This document shows, in pieces, positions 1-10,978 of a stretch of DNA of 64,000 bases. The DNA lies in the NCBI GenBank assembly GCA_037974335.1, contig CM075761.1, positions 10,312,751 to 10,376,750 of the forward strand, in the 5' to 3' direction. How positions within the stretch are numbered: position 1 is the stretch's first letter; each line of letters begins with the position of its first letter. The notes below the pieces were generated by a model. It ran no database searches and was not told the DNA's origin. It worked only from the letters and a program-made list of their open reading frames with translations. Source of the DNA: Prionace glauca. Its lineage: Eukaryota > Chordata > Chondrichthyes > Carcharhiniformes > Carcharhinidae. Both the position numbers and the translations under genes were made by a program.

Positions 1-295
1 AAAGTAGGGAGGTCTTGCTGCAGCTGTATAGGGCATTGGTGAGGCCGCAGCTGGAGTACTGTGTGCAGTTTTGGTCGCCGCACTTGCGGAAGGATATTTT
101 GGCCTTGGAGGGAATGCAGAGGAGGTTCACTAGGCTGATACCGGAGATGAGGGGGTTGGACTATGAAGAGAAACTAAATAGACTGGGTCTGTACTCGTTG
201 GAGTTAGAAGGATGAGGGGGGATCTTATAGAGACGTGTAAGATAATGAAAGGGTTGGATGGGGTAGAGGTAGAGAGATTCTTCCCGCTCTTGGCA
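1..295 (+). mobile_element. CR1-A LINE fragment
   Basis: Encodes the CR1-A C-terminal region ([25 protein letters not shown]) in frame to 215, then shifts frame. Both ends are truncated; the left end continues outside the window. Confidence 0.85.
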
Positions 296-855
296 TGTCA
301 TGTTGATGCTTTATAGAATCTTAGTTAGGCTGCACTTGGAATATAGTGTTCAATTCTGGTCGCCACACTACCAGAAGGATGTGGAGGCTTTGGAGAGGGT
401 ACAGAAAAGATTTGCTAGGCTGTTGCCAGGCATGGAGGGCATCAGCTATGAGAGGTCAGAGTAACTTGGTTTGTTCTCACTGGAACGACGGAAGTTGAGG
501 GGCGACCTTATAAAAATCTACAAGGTTATGAGGGGCAGAGCGGATAGTCAGAAGCTTTTCCCTAGGGTGGAAGAGTCAATTACTAGGGGGCACAGGCTTA
601 AGGTGTGACGGGCAAGGTTTAAAGGAGATGTACAAGGCAAGTTTTTACACAGAGGGGGGTGGGTGTCTCAAACTCATGGCTGGGGAAGTAGTGGAAGCAG
701 ATACAATAGTGAGTTTTAAGGGCCATCTGAATAAATCCGTGAATACGGTTCCTGGAAAGGTACAGGGTTTTAGTTAAGTTGGGTGGCATGGTCGGTGCAG
801 GTTTGGAGAGTCAAAGAGCCTGTTCCTGCGTTGTAATTTTCTTTGTTCTTAGTTC
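296..855 (+). mobile_element. Older CR1 (CR1-F) 3' fragment
   Basis: DNA matches the CR1 C-terminal coding region (CTGCACTTGGAATATAGTG, then CACAGGCTTAAGGTG) with many stops, and ends in a LINE trailer GAGCCTGTTCCTGCGTTGT and TTCTTTGTTCTT. Confidence 0.7.
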
Positions 856-879
856 CTCCACGCACTGTATGGGTGCAGT

Positions 880-1372
880 GATCATAAGATCATAAGAAAT
901 AGGAGCAGGAGTAGGCCATCCAGCCCTTCGAGCCTGCCCCGCCATTCAATAAGATCATGGCTGATCTGTCGTGGCTCAGTTCCACATTCCCGCCCTCTCC
1001 CCATAACCCTTAATCCCCTCGCTTATCAAAAACCCATCAACCCGCGTCTGAAAAATATTTAGCGAGGCAGCCTCCACCACTTCAACGGGTAGAGAATTCC
1101 AGAGATTCACCACCCTTTGAGTGAAGAAGTTCTTCCTCAACTCCGTTCTAAACTGCCCCCCCTTTATCTTGAGGCTGTGCCCCCTAGTCCTACTGTCCTT
1201 TCTGAGCGGGAAGAGCCTCTCCACCTCTATCCTATCCATCCCATTCATCATCTTATACGTCTCAATGAGATCTCCCCTCATTCTTCTAAACTCTAACGAG
1301 TACAAGCCTAGTTCATTCAGCCTCTCCTTATAGCTCAACCCCCTCAACTCCGGCATCAGCCTAGTAAACGTG
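880..1372 (-). mobile_element. CR1-A LINE 3' end
   Basis: Minus-strand copy with trailer at 880-970 and a 126-codon frame at 976-1356 (GLSYKERLNELGLYSLEFRR, FFTQRVVNLWNSLP). 5' truncated. Confidence 0.88.
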
Positions 1373-1454
1373 CTTTTAGGCTGATTGATTGGGTAACAAA
1401 TTGTCCCTATATTGGACCTCCCTGATCCTCACACATTAGGCATAGACTAAAATC

Positions 1455-1548
1455 ATGATTAGGTCACTGACAATGGGACGGCGGCGCGGGCTCGTTGGGC
1501 CGAAGGGCCTGTTTCCTGTACTGTGCTGTTCTTTGTTCTTTGTTCTAA
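1455..1548 (+). mobile_element. SINE/LINE 3' trailer fragment
   Basis: Reads GGCGGCGCGGGCTCGTTGGG then CCGAAGGGCCTGTTTCCTGT and TTCTTTGTTCTTTG; the same trailer ends the SINE at 48,262-48,322. Confidence 0.6.
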
Positions 1549-1685
1549 ACCTCCTCTGTACTCCCTCCAAGGCCAAAATATCCTTGCGTAAGTACGGCGC
1601 CCAAAACTGCACACAGTACTCCAGCTGCGGCCTCACCAATGCCCTATACAGCAGCAGAAAGACCTCTCTTTTTATGACACAAATA
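1549..1685 (-). mobile_element. CR1-A internal fragment
   Basis: Short antisense piece encoding [19 protein letters not shown] in the CR1-A frame; both ends truncated. Confidence 0.75.
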
Positions 1686-2074
1686 AATAAACTTTACTTT
1701 ATATGCAAAATCTCCTTTAATAAATTCTACGTGATCCATAAATACTAGTTATCCATACCTAGTAGGTCAAATACAACTGAGGACTCTAGTGTTAGTAATT
1801 AAAAATCTGCACCTTAAAAGTTTTTTAATTGGAAGGGTTTCATATTCAAAACCTTTAAGAATGTGTTACTGCACTTCACCTAGAATGTTACAATCTTTAT
1901 TCATGTTAATACTACTTCAAATTTAAAAAGACCACCAATTGAATTTTGAAACTGATGAATGACCTCACCTGTATTTTGTTGGCAGTTAGGAAAGGTCTGT
2001 GTATCTACATTTAAGTAAATCTATTTGACTCCTCAGTGAAGTCTCTTTGCCACTTCTGCGGGGATTAGCAGAAT
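1686..2074. other. AT-rich spacer without recognisable gene
   Basis: About 390 bp of AT-rich, apparently single-copy sequence. No open frame over 60 codons, splice pair or repeat was recognised. Confidence 0.5.
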
Positions 2075-3645
2075 AAGAACATAAGAATATAAGAACATAA
2101 GAAATAGGAGCAGGAGTAGGCCATCTGGCCCTTCGAGCCTGCCCCACCATTCAATAAGATCATGGTTGATCTGTCGATGCTCAGTTCCACCTTCCCGCCC
2201 TCTTCCCATAACCCTTAATCCCCTCTCTTATCAAAAACCCATCAACCCGCTTCTTAAAAATATTTAGCGAGGCAGCCTCCACCACTTCAACGGGCAGAGA
2301 ATTCCAGAGATTCACCACCCTTTGAGTGAAGAAGTTCCTCCTCAACTCCGTTCTAAACCGCCCCCCCCCCTTTATCTTGAGGCTGTGCCCCCTAGTCCTA
2401 CTGTCCTTTCTGAGCGGGAAGAGTCTCTCCACCTCTATCCTATCCATCCCATTCATCATCTTATACGTCTCAATGAGATCTCCCCTCATTCTTCTAAACT
2501 CTAACGAGTACAAGCCTAGTTTATTCAGCCTCTCCTCATAGCTCAATCCCCTCAACTCCGGTATCAGCCGAGTAAACCTCCTCTGCACTCCCTCCAGGGC
2601 CAAAACATCCTTGCGCAGGTGCGGCGCCCAAAACTGCACACAGTACTCCAGCTGCGGCCTCACCAATGCCCTATACAGCTGCAGCAAGACCTCCCTACTT
2701 TTATATTCAATCCCCCTCACTATGAAGGCCAGCATCCCATTCGCCTTCCTGACCACCTGCTGCACCTGCAAGCTGGGTTTTTGCGACTCATGCACAAGGA
2801 CCCCGAGGTCCCTCTGCACCGTCGCCTGCTGCAGTTTTTCGCCACGTAAGTAATAGTCCTTCCTACCATTCTTCCTACCAAAGTGGACCACCTCACACTT
2901 GCCAACATTAAATTCCATTTGCCATTTCCTGGCCCATTCGCCCAGCCTGTCTAGATCCTTCTGCAGACTCTCTACACCCTCTGCACAATTTGCCTTTCCC
3001 CCAATCTTGGTGTCATCAGCAAATTTCGCCACCCTGCACTCGGTTCCCTCCTCTAGATCATCTATATAAATGGTAAATAGCTGAGGCCCCAGCATCGACC
3101 CCTGGGGCACCCCACTAGTCACCAACCGCCAATCCGAATAGCACCCATGGACCCCCACTCTCTACCTCCTATTTGACAACCAATCCTCTATCCACGCTAA
3201 CACCCTACCCCTAACTCCATGTCCCCTGACCTTCTGCAATAACCTCTTGTGAGGTACCTTGTCAAACGCCATCTGAAAATCCAGAAAGACCATATCCACC
3301 GGCTCTCCTCTATCCACTGTCCTAGACACATCCTCATAGAACTCCAGTAAATTTGTCAGACACGACTTCCCTTTAATGAAACCATGTTGCGTGCGCCCTA
3401 TCAAGCAATTCCCTTCAAGATGCCTCGCAATTTCCTCCTTCATGACAGATTCTAACATTTTACCTACCACAGACGTTAAACTAACTGGCCTATAATTCCA
3501 CGCCTTTTGCCTGGCACCCTTCTTCAACAACGGCGTAACATTAGCCGTTTTCCAATCTTCCGGCACTTACCCGGAATCCAGCGACGTCTGGAAAATAACC
3601 ACCAAGGCATCCACTATAACCTCCGCCATTTCTTTCAGAAGTACA
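2075..3645 (-). mobile_element. CR1-A LINE copy, most of the reverse transcriptase
   Basis: Minus-strand frames 3162-3566 (NYRPVSLTSVVGKM, QHGFIKGKSC, FLDFQMAFDKVPH) and 2181-3158 (SGVPQGSMLGPQLF, KFADDTKIGG, to the C terminus) are separated by one frameshift. The endonuclease is missing. A C-run at 2,361-2,370 lies at the glycine run of the CR1-A C-terminal region, where other copies also vary in length. Confidence 0.92.
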
Positions 3646-3750
3646 CAGGGTTGTGGGGATAGGGCTGGGTGGGATTGTTGGCACAGGGTTAATGGGCCGA
3701 ATGGCCTCCTTCTGCACTGTAGGGATTCTATGAGTCCATGATTCTATGAA
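3646..3750 (+). mobile_element. SINE 3' end
   Basis: Contains the sense trailer GGTGGGATTGTTGGCACAGG, GGGCCGAATGGCCTCCTTCT and GCACTGTAGGGATTCTATG, as at the 3' end of full-length SINE copies here. Confidence 0.7.
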
Positions 3751-3959
3751 TTGAATGATCACCCACTGGTCAGTAATTAGTGGGATAACTCCCCCAATTT
3801 TTGTCTGAGTGAGGGCATAATGTTTGTGATCCCACAGTCCTCTGGTATCATGCCTGAAGCTAAAACAGAAAAGTTACGGCCAGTAATCACCTTAAAATCT
3901 ATGGAATGATTAATGTGCAGAAATGTGAACAGTGGAGGACATCATTGCATCTTCTTCCC

Positions 3960-4295
3960 CCGTTGAAACTGGGATGTTAGCTGCACCATCTCAACCACAA
4001 TGGGCGGCAAGGAGACCTTACCGCGCCTGCGCGCTCACCTTTAACCTCGGCCCGGCGGCCATCTTGCTATTGTCCCCAGTGTGTGAGAGACGGTGGGGTG
4101 GCCATTTTGGGTTGCCAGCGGAGACGGGAGGCGGCCATGTTGGGTTGCCAGGGGAGACGACGGCGGCGGCCATCTTGGATTGACGGGCGGAAACGGATCA
4201 GCGGACATCTTGGATTGACGGGCGGAAACGGATCGGCGGCCATCTTGGGTTGCCAGTGGAGACGGCGGCCATCTTGGGTTGCCGACTGGGAGGCA
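3960..4295 (+). promoter_or_regulatory. CpG-rich tract with repeated CCATCTTG (YY1-like) motifs
   Basis: GC- and CpG-rich island-like sequence in an AT-rich setting. A GGCCATCTTG-type core recurs at about 4,060, 4,100 (ATTTTG), 4,134 (ATGTTG), 4,168, 4,203, 4,238 and 4,268, on a background of loose 34-36 bp repeats GGGCGGAAACGGATC. GCCATCTTG is the reverse of the AAGATGGC core bound by YY1. A CCGCGCCTGCGCGCTC stretch near 4,021 is NRF1-like. It may be a CpG-island promoter or simply a GC-rich minisatellite; no adjacent exon was recognised. Confidence 0.4.
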
Positions 4296-4307
4296 CATGG
4301 GCTATCC

Positions 4308-4858
4308 CCCCTAACCTACACATCTTTGGGACACTAAGGGACAATTTAGCACGGCCAATCCCCCCTAACCTACACATCTTTGGACACTAAGGGACAATTT
4401 AGCACGGCCAATCCACCCTAACCTACACATCTTTGGACACTAAGGGACAATTTAGCATGGCCAATCCACCCTAACCTACACATCTTTGGACACTAAGGGA
4501 CAATTTAGCACGGCCAATCCCCCCTAACCTGCACATCTTTGGACACTAAGGGACAATTTAGCATGGCCAATCCACCCTAACCTACACATCTTTGGACACT
4601 AAGGGACAATTTAGCACGGCCAATCCACCCTAACCTACACATCTTTGGAACACTAAGGGACAATTTAGCACGGCCAAACCACCCTAACCTACACATCTTT
4701 GGACACTAAGGGACAATTTAGCACGGCCAATCCCCCCTAACCTACACATCTTTGGACACTAAGGGGCAATTTAGCACGGCCAATCCACCCTAACCTACAC
4801 ATCGTTGGACAACAAGGGACAATTTAGCACGGCCAATCCACCCTAACCTACACATCTT
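4308..4858. repeat. 53-bp minisatellite derived from the SINE body
   Basis: About eleven head-to-tail units begin CCTAACCTACACATCTTTGG and continue ACACTAAGGGACAATTTAGC, with starts near 4310, 4364, 4417, 4470, 4523, 4576, 4629, 4683, 4736, 4789 and 4842. The unit equals the central part of the antisense SINE, and the array runs straight into the rest of that SINE. Confidence 0.92.
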
Positions 4859-5010
4859 TGGACTGTGGGAGGAAACCGGAGCACCCGGAGGAAACCCATG
4901 CAGACATGGGGAGAATGTACAAGCTCCACACAGAGAGTGACTTGAGGCTAGAATGGAACCTGGGTCCCTGGTGCTTGAGGCAGTAGTGCTAACCACTGTG
5001 TCCCTTCCAA
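4859..5010 (-). mobile_element. tRNA-derived SINE, head half
   Basis: Antisense SINE: GACTGTGGGAGGAAACCGGA, GCACCCGGAGGAAACCCATG and the reverse of the A box GTGCTAACCACTGTG. The tRNA head is at the right end; the body has become the adjoining minisatellite. Confidence 0.85.
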
Positions 5011-5504
5011 ATTTATACCCATTTGCACAACAAGAACCATTCACTGTGTACCGGCAGCCATACTCTGTATTCCATCCCTTCTCACTGTTCTTCCAGAGTA
5101 TGTATATTTGTAAATATCGATGTGCCTCCATCAGTCTTGTGTCTGTGTGTGAATTTGCATGCATGTGTGTGTGTGAATGTGTGTGTGTGCACGCATGCAC
5201 AGTAACAAGGCTCACAACACCAGGTTAAAGTTTAACAGGTTTTTTTGGAATCATGATCTTTCGGAGCGCCGCTCCTTCATCAGATGAGGTGGACTTCTTG
5301 CACTTTAACCTGCTGTTTTGACTTATTACAATTTATCAGTCCAAAGCTACCTGATTGTGTGGTGCTTGTGTGTATCAGAGCATGTGAGTGAGCCAGTCTG
5401 TGTGTGTCTGTGCATCTCTGTAAGTGTGTACCGTTCATGTTTGTATGTGTGTCTATGAGCTGGTATGTCTGTGTATGTGATTGAGTCTATGTTTCTGTGT
5501 ATCT
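5011..5504. repeat. GT-rich tracts around a foldback-element fragment
   Basis: GTGTGTGTGAAT-type low-complexity DNA at 5,140-5,200 and 5,360-5,500. At about 5,208-5,330 lies a piece reading CTCACAACACCAGGTTAAAG and CGGAGCGCCGCTCCTTCATC, matching the arm of the foldback element at 21,446. Confidence 0.65.
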
Positions 5505-6035
5505 GTGCGGCCGCACTTGGAGTATTGCGTACAGTTCTGGTCGCCACATTATAAGAAAGATGTGGAGGCATTGGAAAGGGTGCAGAGGAGGTATACCTGA
5601 GTATTGCCTGGTATGATGGGAAGGTCTTATGAGGAAAGACTGAGGGACTTGAGGGTATTTTCGTTACAGAGAAGAAGGTTAAGAGGTGACCTAATTGAGG
5701 CATACAAGGTGATCAGAGGGTTAGATAGGATGGACAGTGCGAGCCTTTTTCCTCGGATGATGGTGGCTAACACGAGGGGACACAGCTTTAAATTAAGGGG
5801 TGGTAATTATAGGACGGATGTCAGAGGTAGGTTCTTTACTCAGAGGGTAGTAAGGGTGTGGAATGCCCTGCCTGCAGCAGTTGTGGACTTGCCAACTTTA
5901 AGGGTGTTCAAATGGTCAGTGGATAGGCGTATGGACAACATTGGAATAGTTTAGGTTAGAGGGTCATTAGATTGGTTCCACTGGTCAGCACAACATCGAG
6001 GGCCAAAGGGCCTGTACTGCGCTGTTCTATGTTCT
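5505..6035 (+). mobile_element. CR1-C LINE 3' fragment
   Basis: Encodes a diverged CR1 C-terminal region: MGRSYEERLRDLRVFSLQRR, FFTQRVVRVWNALPAAVVD, and ends in GGGCCTGTACTGCGCTGTTC and TATGTTCTG. 5' truncated with a stop after GGAGGTATACC. Confidence 0.85.
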
Positions 6036-6235
6036 GTATGTATTTATATGCTGTTATTTCTGTCTATGTTTGTGCGTGCAGATACCGGTGTGTGTGTGAA
6101 TATAAAGGTGTGGGTATGTATTCTCCTGTGATTAATAATATTATGCAGAAATTTATTTCACCCTCTTTTCCCCAGATAATGGAAATTCCAATTATTAATT
6201 CAGGTGTAATGTTTATTGTGGTTCGATCCACCAGT
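6036..6235. other. No recognised gene
   Basis: AT-rich sequence with GTGTGTGTG tracts; nothing recognised. Confidence 0.4.
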
Positions 6236-6318
6236 TTAGAATCATAGGACCCTGCAGTGCAGAAAGAGGCCATCTGGCCCATCAAGTCTGCACTAATCAC
6301 AATCCCACAGAGGCCCTA
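6236..6318 (-). mobile_element. SINE 3' fragment
   Basis: Antisense trailer CCTGCAGTGCAGAAAGAGGC and CATCAAGTCTGCACTAATC, cut short by the following CR1. Confidence 0.65.
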
Positions 6319-7088
6319 TCCCCTTAACATAAGAACATAAGAAATAGGAGCAGGAGTAGGCCATCTAGCCCTTCGAGCCTGCCCCGCCATTCAATAAGAT
6401 CATGGCTGATCTGAAGTGGATCAGTTCCACTTTCCCGCTCTCTCCCCTTAATTCCCCTGTCTATCAGAAACCTATCTACCCGTGACTTAAACATATCCAA
6501 CGAGGTAGCCTCCACCACTTCAACGGGCAGAGAATTCCAGAGATTCACCACCCTTTGAGTGAAGAAGTTCCTCCTCAACTCTGTTCTAAACTGCCCCACG
6601 CCCCCTTATTTTGAGGCTGTGCCCCCTAGTTCTGCTATCCTTTCTAAGTGGGAAGAATCTCTCTACCTCTACCCTATCCATCCCCTTCATAAGAACATAA
6701 GAACATAGAAACTAAAAAATAGAACATAGAACATAGAACATTACAGCGCAGAACAGGCCCTTCGGCCCACGATATTGCGCCGACCAGTTACAAAACAATG
6801 ACCCACTAACCTAAACCAATCCCTTTTCGTCCATAAATAGGAGCAGGAGTAGGCCATCTGGCCCTTTGAGCCTGCCCCGCCATTCAATAAGATCAAGATT
6901 CATTATCTATAAGATCCCCCCTCAGTCTTCTAAACTCCAACGAGTACAGACCCAGTCTATTCAATTTCTCCTCATAGTCCAACCCCCTCATCTCCGGTAT
7001 CAGCCTAGTGAACCCTCTCTGTACTCCCTCCAAGGTCAATGTTTCCTTCCACAAATAAGGTGACCAAACTTATTTAGTAACCCTACTT
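6319..7088 (-). mobile_element. CR1-A LINE 3' end interrupted by another LINE trailer
   Basis: CR1-A trailer and C-terminal frame at 6,324-6,690, a foreign trailer with TAGAACATAGAACATAG and ACAGGCCCTTCGGCCCACG at about 6,700-6,835, then more CR1-A sequence to 7,088. The order suggests a nested insertion or a rearranged pair of copies. Confidence 0.75.
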
Positions 7089-7312
7089 ATTGAGTCTGCT
7101 AATCCCCCTGACACGAGGGAGAATTTAGCATGGCCAATCAAGCTACCCTGCGCATCTTTGGAGTGTGGGAGGAAACTGGAGCACGCGGAGGAAACCCACG
7201 CAGACACGAGGAGGATGTGCAAACTCTGCACAGACGATGACCCAAGCTGGAAATCGAACCTGGTTCCCTGGCACCGTGAGGCAGCAGTGCTAACCCATTG
7301 TGCCGTTTCATC
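7085..7312 (-). mobile_element. tRNA-derived SINE, 3' truncated
   Basis: Antisense SINE from GCTAATCCCCCTGACACGAG to the tRNA-like head (TCGAACCTGGTTCCC B box, GTGCTAACCCATTGTGCCG). Confidence 0.85.
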
Positions 7313-7532
7313 AGTCATTACTGGATTCTGAAAGAGAAATTTTACCTGACAATTCTGTGAAGGGTTTTATCCGGGGTTCTAATAGATAAACAGTGGGTGG
7401 GAGTGGAGGTAGTTCATTCTGAGCACTCATCAGCCTCTCTCTCTCTCTCTCTGTAACCTTCAAGACTGCAGATCAAGTGACCCACAATTGGTGTAGACCA
7501 CGCAGATCTTCACTTCTATTCCAGCACGAGCC
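7313..7532. other. Spacer with short CT repeat
   Basis: Apparently single-copy sequence with a (CT)n tract at 7,434-7,452; no gene recognised. Confidence 0.4.
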
Positions 7533-7822
7533 AGAACCATAGAAGCCTACAGTGCAGGAAGAGGCCCTTTGGCCCATCGAGTCTGCACTGAACACAATCC
7601 CACCCAGACCTCACCCCCACAGCCAATCCACGCATCTCAAGGGCAATTTTTAGCATGGCCAATCCCCCTAACCTACACCTCTTTGGACTGTGGGAGGAAA
7701 CCCACGCAGACACGGGGAAAATGTGCAAACTTCACACAGACAGTGATCCAAGCCGGGAATCGAACCCAGGACCCTGGAGCTGTGAGGCAGCAGTGCTAAC
7801 CACTGTGCTACCGTGCCTCCCA
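7533..7822 (-). mobile_element. tRNA-derived SINE, nearly full length
   Basis: Antisense, from the trailer CCTACAGTGCAGGAAGAGGC to the tRNA-like head GTGCTAACCACTGTGCTACC; B box seen as GGGAATCGAACCC. Confidence 0.9.
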
Positions 7823-9195
7823 TATGGGAGTGAAAGCTGGAAAGATGTCAAAATGAAATCTGTGCCATAGAACACTTTGGCAGAAATAATAGTAGGAGGG
7901 ATTACTATTTAAAGGGCAAAAAACTGCAGCAGGCGACGGTGCAGAGGGACCTCGGGGTCCTTGTGCATGAGTCGCAAAAACCCAGTCTGCAGGTGCAGCA
8001 GGTGGTCAGGAAGGCGAATGGGATGCTGGCCTTCATAGCGAAGGGGATTGAATATAAAAGTAGGGAGGTCTTGCTGCAGCTGTATAGGGCATTGGTGAGG
8101 CCACAGCTGGAGTACTGTGTGCAGTTTTGGTCGCCACACTTGCGGAAGGATATATTGACCTTGGAGGGAGTGCAGAGGAGGTTCACTAGCCTGATACCGG
8201 AGATGAGGGGGTTGACTACGAAGAGAGACTAAATATATTGGATCTGTACTCGTTGGAGTTTAGAAGGATGAGGGGAATCTTATAGAGACGTATAAGATAA
8301 TGAAGGGGATGGATAAGGTAGAGATAGAGAGATTCTTCCCACTTAGAAAGGACAGCAGGACTAGAGGGCACAGCCTCAAGATATGGGGGGGGGGGGGGGA
8401 GTTTTAGATCAGAGTTGAGGAGGAACTTCTTCACTCAAAGGGTGGTGAATCTCTGGAATTCTCTGCCCGTTGAAGTGGTGGAGGCTGCCTCGCTAAATAT
8501 TTTTAAGTCACGGGTAGATAGGTTTCTGATAGACAGGGGAATTAAGGGGAGAGAGCGGGAAAGTGGAACTGATCCACTTCAGATCAGCCATGATCTTATT
8601 GAATGGCGGGGCAGGCTCGAAGGGCTAGATGGCCTACTCCTGCTCCTATTTCTTATGTTCTTAGAATGTTTTAATTTCAATGTTCTTTCTAGGGTAAATA
8701 ATTGAGTGGAAAACATTGAGGCAATTGTCTTGGAAACATTTTAAGAAAATCCATGAGGAAAAAAATTCCACTGTGTAGGAATAAACACTGAGAATGTCTG
8801 CCACAGAAATCATGGAGTGAATTAAAGTTTACTGACTCCCATTCTGAATGGGATGAGCGGCTGAAAACTGCACTAAATGTAAATATTTGATATTAATCTG
8901 ACATTATTAACAACTGCAAATAAAATCGCCAATGGGGAATGAGCAACAGAGTTCATGTTCAATGGCTGGTGATAAGAGGCCGAATGCCCCACTGGAGATC
9001 CTTCTGGAAATGTTGCTGGAAAATGTTGCTGGAAATCTTGCTGGAAACCCTTTTACAATGTTGTTCAATTTAGTTCCTGGATGGGACCACGGGGTGAGTC
9101 AGTAGCCGTCAGCTGCCACTAGATGGCGGGATTGCACCACTTTATTCACAAGTGATCAGTGAGGTTTTAAACTTATTCCATCGCACAGAGGAGAG
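7815..9195. repeat. Duplicated block, copy 1 (partner at 20,958-22,060)
   Basis: Non-LINE sequence at 7,815-7,880 and 8,665-9,195 matches the partner closely: GAAAGCTGGAAAGATGTCA, AATTGAGTGGAAAACATT, TGGGATGAGCGGCTGAAAAC, GGATTGCACCACTTTATTCA. Here it is split by a CR1-A insertion. No coding frame was recognised in either copy. Confidence 0.85.
7881..8664 (+). mobile_element. CR1-A LINE 3' part inserted in duplicated block
   Basis: Frames QRDLGVLVHESQKPSLQVQQ (from 7,939) and FFTQRVVNLWNSLPVEVVEA (from 8,415) with frameshifts between. A run of about 14 G at 8,386-8,399 lies in the glycine codons. The partner copy lacks this insertion, giving a clean empty site. Confidence 0.88.
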
Positions 9196-10287
9196 AGCTC
9201 TAACAAAAACTCAGACACACATACATACATACACACACAGGCACGCACATACAGACATTCATACACACACAGATACATCTACACAGACAAACACACACAT
9301 ATGCCCAGTTACATACACACAGCCACTCTCACTCCCTCTCTTTCTCTCACACACACAACCAGAGTCTCTCTCTCAAACACACTCTTTCTTTCTCTCTCCC
9401 ACACAGACACACTCTCACTCACCCAGAATCTCTCTCCCTCTCACACACACAAATCTCTCTCCCTCTCTCACACACACAATGTCTCTCCCTCTCACACACA
9501 CACAATCTCTCTCTCACACACACAGAATCTCTCTCCCTCTCACACACACAAAATCTCTCTCTCTCTCACAAACACAGGATCTCTCTCACACACACAGAAT
9601 CTCTCCCTCTCACACACATAAAATCTCTCTCCCTCTCTCACACACACAATCTCTCTCTCCCTCTCACACACACAAAATCTCTCTCCCTCTCACACACACA
9701 AAATCTCTCTCCCTCTCACACACACAAAATCTCTCTCTCTCTCACACACACAATCTCTCTCTCTCACACACACAATCTCTCTCACACACACAATCTCTCT
9801 CTCTCACACACACAATCTCTCTCACACACACAATCTCTCTCTCTCACACACACAATCTCTCTCACACACTCAATCTCTCTCTCACACACACAAAGTCTCT
9901 CTCCCTCTCACACACACCGAATCTCTCTCCCTCTCACGCACACAATCTCTCTCTCACACATACACAATCTCCCTCTCACACACACAGAATCTCTATCCCT
10001 CTCCCACACACAAAATCTCTCTCCCTGTCTCACACACACAATCTCTCTCCCTCTCTCACACACACACAATCTCTCTCCCTCTCATACATTCTCTCTCTCG
10101 TTCACGCACACACACAACAAGGATCTCTCTCTCTCAAACACACATTCCTTCTTTCTCTCACACAGACACACACACACAGCCAGAATCTCTCTATCCCTCT
10201 GCGCCCAGCCCCCACACACAGTCTTTCCATCTCTCACCCACACATACACTTTCTCTTTCTCTCTCACATACACACACACTTTCTCTC
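9196..10287. repeat. CA/CT-rich low-complexity tract
   Basis: Irregular repeats of TCTCTCTCACACACACAAAA type for 1.1 kb. The long open frames on it are artefacts of the repeat. Confidence 0.92.
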
Positions 10288-10978
10288 ACACATCCAGCTT
10301 GCAGGTGCAACAGGTGGTCAGGAAGGCGAATGGGATGCTGGCCTTCATAGCGAGGGGGATTGAATATAAAAGTAGGGAGGTCTTGCTGCAGCTGTATAGG
10401 GCATTGGTGAGGCCGCAGCTGGAGTACTGTGTGCAGTTTTGGGCGCCGCACCTGCGCAAGGATATTTTGGCCCTGGAGGGAGTGCAGAGGAGGTTTACTA
10501 GGCTGATACCGGAGTTGAGGGGGTTGAGCTATGAGGAGAGGCTGAATAAACTGGGCTTGTACTCGTTAGAGTTTAGAAGAATGAGGGGAGATCTCATTGA
10601 GACGTATAAGATGATGAATGGGATGGATAGGATAGAGGTGGAGAGACTCTTCCCACTCAGAAAGGACAGTAGGACTAGGGGGCACAGCCTCAAGATAAAG
10701 GGGGGGAGGTTTAGAACGGAGTTGAGGAGGAACTTCTTCACTCAAAGGGTGGTGAATCTCTGGAATTCTCTACCCATTGAAGTGGTGGAGGCTGCCTCGC
10801 TCAATATTTTTAAGACGCGGGTTGATGTGTTTTTGATAAGAGAAGGGATTAAGGGTTATGGGGAGAGGGTGGGAAAGTGGAACTGAGCCACGACAGATCA
10901 GCCATGATCTTATTGAATGGTGGGGCAGGCTCGAAGGGCCAGATGGCCTACTCCTGCTCCTATTTCTTATGTTCTTAT
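10288..10978 (+). mobile_element. CR1-A LINE 3' part
   Basis: One unbroken 195-codon frame (10,299-10,886) covers the C-terminal region from QVQQVVRKANGMLAFI to the stop, followed by the trailer and TTCTTATGTTCTTATTATG. It abuts the CA tract directly. Confidence 0.9.

Noticed and set aside
9152-10363. 403-codon open frame rich in Ser, Leu, Thr and His
   Set aside because: It is translated CA/CT repeat running into a CR1-A copy; all frames of such repeats stay open.
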